37,750 nucleotides of DNA, taken from positions 1 through 37,750 of the forward strand of contig DANX01000106.1 of NCBI GenBank assembly GCA_002502295.1. Reading direction: 5' to 3'. The notes under the pieces were generated by a model, which saw only the letters and a list, made by a program, of their open reading frames with translations, ran no database searches and was not told where the DNA came from. The DNA comes from Euryarchaeota archaeon UBA561. Lineage in GTDB: Archaea > Thermoplasmatota > Poseidoniia > Poseidoniales > Poseidoniaceae. Below are positions 33,448-37,750 of this stretch, one piece after another. How positions within the stretch are numbered: position 1 is the first letter of the stretch; each line of letters begins with the position of its first letter. The position numbers and the translations under genes were made by a program.

Positions 33448-34533
33448 CTAAGGTTCGCAGAGGAAAACGCCTTTCCTTTCAACGTCGAAATAATCGGTAA
33501 AGAAGGCGTCGAGGTAGGAGGATGAGTCAACATCTTCGAAGCGTTCCGGGTGGAAATGCTCCGCCAAGGTTGGCAAACCGTACACCATCATGGGTCCTGC
33601 AAATTCCCCAGCCAAAATAAGCATGCGGTCGTTTTCAATGGCCTGCATTTGGTCGAATCCTGGGCGCTCGCTCACCGATTCCATGTGGGTCGTGCATTTG
33701 TCTTCAGGGTCGTAGTCATCATAACCGAGTTCAAACGTGATGCCGTCAAACATCAGGACATCTGGATTCGCATCAATAATGGCTTCCATATCGACGTGCG
33801 TGGTATGGCCAGGAAGCCCAGAGAAGACATTCGTTGCCCCTGCCATTTCAATCAAATCGGTCCATTGCGAGGTCCCCGTCAACACGACAGGGTCTCGAGT
33901 CAGTGAAGCATGATGTTCCATGACAACCTGAGGGCGTTCAGCGTCATCGATTCCAAGAATGCGCTGATTCACCATGTCTTCAATGGAGTCAAACTCAGCG
34001 AACAAAAGATCGGCCTCTGCCTGGCGGTCAAAGAGGGTGGCAAGAACACCAATCTCATCGCGGAGTGAATCGTATTTGTAAAAATCAAGAGCCATGACGT
34101 GAATACCAACCGGGTCCAGCTTGTCTCGTATGGCTTCTGTATCAACCATGCCGTTGGTGGCAAAAACAATGTAGAGTTCTGGCCGTGTGTCGAGAAGTGT
34201 CTCAAAATCAATTTCCGAATGAGCTGAATTTTGAATGATTTGTGTCGAGTCAAATTCCGGCCACAGGTCGCTGCTCTCAAAATCCCCGGACACTCCGACA
34301 ACGACAGACGGGTCCACGTTTAGCATCTTCAGCACGGTTGCAGCATAGGTGTTCGTGATGGCAATCCGCTTGGGAGCTTCATCGAAGGTGTACTCGACCC
34401 CGTTTGAGTCGACGACTTTCTTTTCGCCTCCAGACGTTGGCGCTTCATCGGATTGACTGAAATCGTACAAACCCCAACCTGCAACCAATATGAAGACCAC
34501 TTGGAGGAGGGCAACAACTTGTCGCCGCTCCAT
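33448..34533 (-). CDS. FepB/BtuF-type ABC transporter binding protein
   Basis: It is exported, with an N-terminal hydrophobic anchor (VVALLQVVFILVAGWGLYDF) and no lipobox, so probably an uncleaved anchor. The core matches the TroA/FecB two-lobe fold: VDSNGVEYTFDEAPKRIAITN, IDFETLLDTRPELYIVF and DMEAIIDANPDVLMFDG. Ligand residues are not clearly identifiable; the EHHASLTRDPVVLTG and ESSD/EPxD acidic patches are notable. I use the ATG at 34533 (361 residues) because it overlaps the stop of the upstream surface-protein gene by one base (TGATG) and directly precedes the anchor; a longer start exists at 34572. It feeds FecCD/FecE. Confidence 0.9.
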   Translation of the reverse strand: MERRQVVALLQVVFILVAGWGLYDFSQSDEAPTSGGEKKVVDSNGVEYTFDEAPKRIAITNTYAATVLKMLNVDPSVVVGVSGDFESSDLWPEFDSTQIIQNSAHSEIDFETLLDTRPELYIVFATNGMVDTEAIRDKLDPVGIHVMALDFYKYDSLRDEIGVLATLFDRQAEADLLFAEFDSIEDMVNQRILGIDDAERPQVVMEHHASLTRDPVVLTGTSQWTDLIEMAGATNVFSGLPGHTTHVDMEAIIDANPDVLMFDGITFELGYDDYDPEDKCTTHMESVSERPGFDQMQAIENDRMLILAGEFAGPMMVYGLPTLAEHFHPERFEDVDSSSYLDAFFTDYFDVERKGVFLCEP

Positions 34534-36893
34534 CAGCGGTTCCTCCTCATTTCGGCAAACAGCACTGCGCAAAGAGCGACGAAGACGACCGATATGAGCG
34601 AAATGCTCGGAAGCGCGCCTTCCGAATCATCGTCCACGGCTGATGCTTCGACGGTCACAAAGACGGAAGAAGAAGGCTCGGACACTTTCCCGTCCACCAT
34701 GGCGGTGAGACGGAGGCGATGAAGCCCTGGTTCGGCGAAGTCAACCTCAATGGACGACGATGATCCGTTGTAGATTTCAACGGTTTCACCGTCAGGCCCC
34801 TGTTGACTTATCGCAAACCAGTCGGCTTCGTAGACGTACTCCCAAGAGAACGTGGCGGTTTCACTCACGTTGAGCTGGGAAGTTGATGAGGAAAACTCCG
34901 GCACCGGGGGAACAAAGTCAACCACGAGGTCAAGGGTCGCACCCACAAGAACGTAATCAAGTTCAGTAATGGCATTTATTTGGTACTCATAGTCGCCGTC
35001 GCCTCTGTTCTCCACTTGAAATTCCGTGGCATTGCCGCGATAAATTTCAATGCCGTTCTCGAGCAGTTGGAAACTCTGTGCATCCGCAAACTCCGACCAC
35101 TGCAACTCAAAGGTTGGAGAGGTTTGAACGAAAGGCTCGGTGAGGAATTCTGGAACGCTGGGTTGATTGTATCCCGTCAATTCATACACGACCATGTCTG
35201 AGTGCGAGCCCGGCAACCGGTCAACGATCTTTACGTAATTCTGCACGGAATCATTGAACCACAATTCCCAGGAAAGTACGCCGTCAACATCGTCTTGGAT
35301 CGTGATGTAGGTGCAGTCAAACGTCCCGGCGGCTGTTGTGACAGAGACACCGTGCTGAACGGAGACCGAATTCGTCGTGTCATCGTATCCGTTTGGATGA
35401 CCGGGGACGCCGATGATGTTCGTTCGATTGAAGTGGAGACTTGTGCTCGGTTCTTCACCAAAGAGACCTCGTTCCAGTTCGCCATCGGTGAACATCCATC
35501 CCATTGAACCCTCCTGGAAATAACTGGAAGAAGAGGGGGCGTCAGCCCAATACGTCTTCACAGGTAGGAAGGTCTCGGTGTCAATCCATCGGAAGGCTTT
35601 CTCGCCTTCCTCGTAGCGGTCATCGGTGATTCGAACGAGGTAGGTTGAGCGCTCTCTTCCGAACGCATCGACGATGTCTTCTGTCCCAATGGCGGTGAAG
35701 GTGCGGTTCGAGCGGTATTCTGGTGTGTGAACCAAGGTGTAATTCCAGTGCATTCCTGACGTCCACAACGCATCTTCGCTTTGCGTGGGGAGGAAGAGAA
35801 CAAGCACAGATGCTTCGTTGGGGCTGGTGCCGTTCACGTTGTGAGCCACGAGATGAAACGAGTACGTTCCTGACTCGGTGGCGGTGTATTCAAACGAGGT
35901 TGAGGAGCCACGGTAGATCAATCCCTCTTGGCTGACTTCTCCCTGATAGAGTTCGAAGTAATCCGTGTAGGCTCCACCAACCCATTCAAGCTGAATGGGA
36001 CCAAGCGGCACGGAGGATGCTGGGGTAATGAACGAAACATTGCCGGGGAACTCCAGCGTTGTTGAAGTTGTGTGGTTGAGCCACATCGCCCCGTATTCAA
36101 CCGTTTGGAGAAGATTCGGTGCGACTTCTTCACCGGATTGTGTGAAAGTCAAGTTGACCTCTGACCCGATTAGCAGTCCCCCGAGGGAGTAAAAACCGTC
36201 GGGGTTGGTTGTTGTTTGAGTCTCTTCGTGAGAAACCAGCACGTCCGGCGCTGGCTGGCCCGCAGCATCCAACAGGAAACCAAAGACGCTGTTCATGCCT
36301 TCTTGGAATTGAACATGGTTGACATAAGGCGTCATGGCCGAACCTGGTTGAAGTTTGAGGCACGCAAAGAGGGCTCCTTCGTTGGAGGAGTTCAAACTGG
36401 TCGACAACGTGTGGTATGCTCCCGTTGGGTAGGGTCCAAACTCCGCTCTTCCCTCGGTGAAACTCTGGGTTTCATCCAATTCGTGGAGCGAAACGGAATA
36501 CGAGTCGTCTCCGGAAAGGTGATCTCCCTGAGCATCGAGGGCGTCAACGGTGATCCAGTTGTGTCCTTCGTACCAATCCAAAACGGTGTCGCCTTGGATG
36601 AAGATGGTCCTGTAGGCTACAGTGTGCCCGTCGTTCATGAAATAGGCTCGCACCACATGCTCCCCGGCGGTTACTCCGGGGAAACTGTAAGCTCCATCGC
36701 TGGAGAGAACCGATTCCATCGAATCGACCTTGACATACGTCGTTCCTGCTGGCTCGCCCGTGGATGTGTAGACCTGTCCAGAGATGGTGTAGGTCGGCAC
36801 GTCTTGAGCACTGCTCAAGGCTGCGACAGGCAATAGGGAACCACACAAGAGAACAATCAACAACCAGGGCTTTCGCTTGTTCTGATCGTTCAT
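34533..36893 (-). CDS. Large secreted, C-terminally anchored surface protein with carboxypeptidase-regulatory-like domains
   Basis: The 786-residue protein has a signal peptide (KRKPWLLIVLLCGSLLPVAALSSAQ). CarboxypepD_reg-like beta domains follow (about 34-100: ISGQVYTSTGEPAGTTYVKV, and about 208-270: LLDAAGQPAPDVLVSHEE with NPDGFYSLGGL). Ig/FN3-like domains around 300-375 and from about 580 to 740 include a repeated ELYQGE/EIYRGN/EIYNGS strand motif (three copies). N-x-S/T sites are frequent. It ends with DDDSEG-LPSISLISVVFVALCAVLF-EMRRNR, a short membrane helix plus basic cluster as in PGF-CTERM-type sorting. It is probably a cell-surface receptor or adhesin, translationally coupled to the ABC binding protein. 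Confidence 0.82.
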   Translation of the reverse strand: MNDQNKRKPWLLIVLLCGSLLPVAALSSAQDVPTYTISGQVYTSTGEPAGTTYVKVDSMESVLSSDGAYSFPGVTAGEHVVRAYFMNDGHTVAYRTIFIQGDTVLDWYEGHNWITVDALDAQGDHLSGDDSYSVSLHELDETQSFTEGRAEFGPYPTGAYHTLSTSLNSSNEGALFACLKLQPGSAMTPYVNHVQFQEGMNSVFGFLLDAAGQPAPDVLVSHEETQTTTNPDGFYSLGGLLIGSEVNLTFTQSGEEVAPNLLQTVEYGAMWLNHTTSTTLEFPGNVSFITPASSVPLGPIQLEWVGGAYTDYFELYQGEVSQEGLIYRGSSTSFEYTATESGTYSFHLVAHNVNGTSPNEASVLVLFLPTQSEDALWTSGMHWNYTLVHTPEYRSNRTFTAIGTEDIVDAFGRERSTYLVRITDDRYEEGEKAFRWIDTETFLPVKTYWADAPSSSSYFQEGSMGWMFTDGELERGLFGEEPSTSLHFNRTNIIGVPGHPNGYDDTTNSVSVQHGVSVTTAAGTFDCTYITIQDDVDGVLSWELWFNDSVQNYVKIVDRLPGSHSDMVVYELTGYNQPSVPEFLTEPFVQTSPTFELQWSEFADAQSFQLLENGIEIYRGNATEFQVENRGDGDYEYQINAITELDYVLVGATLDLVVDFVPPVPEFSSSTSQLNVSETATFSWEYVYEADWFAISQQGPDGETVEIYNGSSSSIEVDFAEPGLHRLRLTAMVDGKVSEPSSSVFVTVEASAVDDDSEGALPSISLISVVFVALCAVLFAEMRRNR

Positions 36894-36930
36894 GATTCCT
36901 CACCAGTCCGGGTCCTCAACATGGGAACGA

Positions 36931-36958
36931 TTGGCCAGCAGGGTGAGAGGCTGGCCAA
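36931..36958 (-). repeat. Perfect 9-bp inverted repeat between FEA1-like and surface-protein genes
   Basis: TTGGCCAGC (36931-36939) and GCTGGCCAA (36950-36958) form a perfect stem with a 10-base loop. It lies 38 bases upstream of the surface-protein ATG and about 48 bases after the FEA1-like stop. It may be an mRNA stabilising/processing element, an attenuator or a regulator site. A smaller dyad ACTGC-CTAA-GCAGT (36972-36985) is next to it. Confidence 0.6.
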
Positions 36959-37005
36959 CCGCTCCGCTTGTACTGCCTAAGCAGTGGGGGGGTGAAGGGT
37001 TAACT

Positions 37006-37750
37006 TCAGGCGTAGGTACCGATGTCTTCGGCGGTGATGCCGTAGTGGTCCCAAACGGGCTGCAACCATGCGGTGACATCGTAGGATGTACCGAGTTGGC
37101 TGGAGTCGCTCAAGTCGAAGATGTTGTTCATCGACGTAGCACCGTAGTTCTCGTAGAAGTAAGGCATTTCTCCGAACTTAGCACAATCTGCATCACTGGT
37201 GATTCCATGTGCCACGGTGTGGCTCATGGTGTTGTAGCAGGTGTCAGCGGTGCCGTTGGAATCCATGGAGCCATTGGTCCAAATGAAGGATTCACAAGCA
37301 GCAGCAGCGCTTGAACCGACCCAGCCCATGGTGTGGGTGTTCATGTTGTAGCATGCGTTGTCAGTGTGAGGTGCTGCGTAGGCTTCGATGGTCTTCCAGA
37401 AGGCGTATCCTTCAACTTGGTACTTCTCAGCGGATGTGTTGCTGTCCATCTTCGAGGCGTACTTGAGGGTAGCCTGGGAGTAGGTGATGATCACGTTCTT
37501 GACGACCGTCTCGGTAGCTGCGGTGTAGCCAGCGGAGTCTTGTGCTTGGAGAGCAGCAAGTCCGTCGACCATGGCGTTGGTGGTAGCCGTAAGAGCGTTC
37601 GAGACACCGTCGGTTTCAGTTCCGTAGTCAGCGGCTCGCTTCTTCATGGTGTATGCTGGAGAGCACGACCAGTCGTCCTCAGGTCCGTGGAAGAAGGCCC
37701 AGCCCTCGTCCCAGTTGTGTGGAGCACCAGAGTCGTTGTCCACGTTGCCG
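37006..37750 (-). CDS. FEA1-like (algal iron-assimilation-type) secreted protein, 5'-truncated by the window
   Basis: At least 248 codons are visible and the frame is open to the window edge; the GTG at 37743 is likely internal (G-N-V-D-N-D). No Met/GTG with a signal peptide is in view. Segments HNWDEGWAFFHG (9-20, counting from the GTG), CSPAYTMKKRAADYGT (27-42) and VEGYAFWKTIEAYAA (110-124) resemble the FEA1 family of algal proteins secreted at low iron. Two Cys/His motifs, CYNMNTHT at 131 and CYNTMSHT at 169, could bind metal. The relation is from memory of motifs, not an alignment. The gene heads the iron-type cluster and ends 112 bases before the surface-protein gene. Confidence 0.6.
   Translation of the reverse strand, partial: GNVDNDSGAPHNWDEGWAFFHGPEDDWSCSPAYTMKKRAADYGTETDGVSNALTATTNAMVDGLAALQAQDSAGYTAATETVVKNVIITYSQATLKYASKMDSNTSAEKYQVEGYAFWKTIEAYAAPHTDNACYNMNTHTMGWVGSSAAAACESFIWTNGSMDSNGTADTCYNTMSHTVAHGITSDADCAKFGEMPYFYENYGATSMNNIFDLSDSSQLGTSYDVTAWLQPVWDHYGITAEDIGTYA

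Overview
The window looks like a gene-dense piece of a marine planktonic archaeon, most likely a Marine Group II (Ca. Poseidoniia) or related Thermoplasmata-like euryarchaeon. This is inference from content; no marker such as rRNA is present. The archaeal evidence is a set of TATA-like boxes 20-30 bases upstream of start codons (little or no leader), archaeal-type RibB, RibH and RibL (FAD synthetase), and a dolichol/phytol-kinase-like membrane enzyme. Mixed in are bacterial-type genes: oligoribonuclease, GpsA, a two-domain riboflavin synthase, acyl-CoA dehydrogenase and a fused 2-oxoacid dehydrogenase E1. Such mosaics are known in Marine Group II. I see no tRNA, rRNA, CRISPR array or insertion sequence. 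No gene-free stretch exceeds 300 bases; the longest is about 225 bases (12305-12529).

Layout. 1-3675: giant polytopic membrane protein, possibly cut at its 5' end. 3728-6615: oligoribonuclease, then a convergent XdhC/MocA-like molybdenum-cofactor maturation pair, then a divergent acidic protein of unknown role. 6616-12304: acyl-CoA dehydrogenase, cation/Ca antiporter, aquaporin and fused E1. 12530-15865: pseudo-receiver protein, MoeB-rhodanese sulfurtransferase activator and thioredoxin reductase. 15960-18429: dolichol-kinase-like protein, SnoaL-like protein, saccharopine/lysine-dehydrogenase-like enzyme and a Cys-rich zinc-ribbon protein. 18497-23752: a GPI-ethanolamine-phosphate-transferase-like membrane enzyme, divergent from a PhnD-like binding protein plus a PQQ-type sugar dehydrogenase. 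23785-25988: riboflavin/FAD operon ribB-ribL-ribE-ribH. 26131-28653: endonuclease-IV-like protein, GpsA and a small HTH-like protein. 28655-30222: phnC-phnE. 30287-37750: a minus-strand run with a FEA1-like secreted protein (runs off the window), a large surface protein, a FecBCD-type ABC importer, flavodoxin and a HugZ-like heme-utilization protein.

The most striking unit is the last one. Seven genes, several overlapping by one base or separated by a few bases, combine a candidate algal-type iron-assimilation (FEA1-like) protein, a surface protein, an iron/heme-type ABC importer, a flavodoxin and a putative heme-degrading enzyme. I read it as a candidate surface-to-cytoplasm iron or heme acquisition system in an archaeon. 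A perfect 9-bp inverted repeat sits between its first two genes. Other second-look items are the PIG-N/O-like enzyme, the mosaic riboflavin pathway, the bacterial-type GpsA, the receiver with Glu at the phospho-acceptor site, and a dyad over the promoter of the Cys-rich protein.
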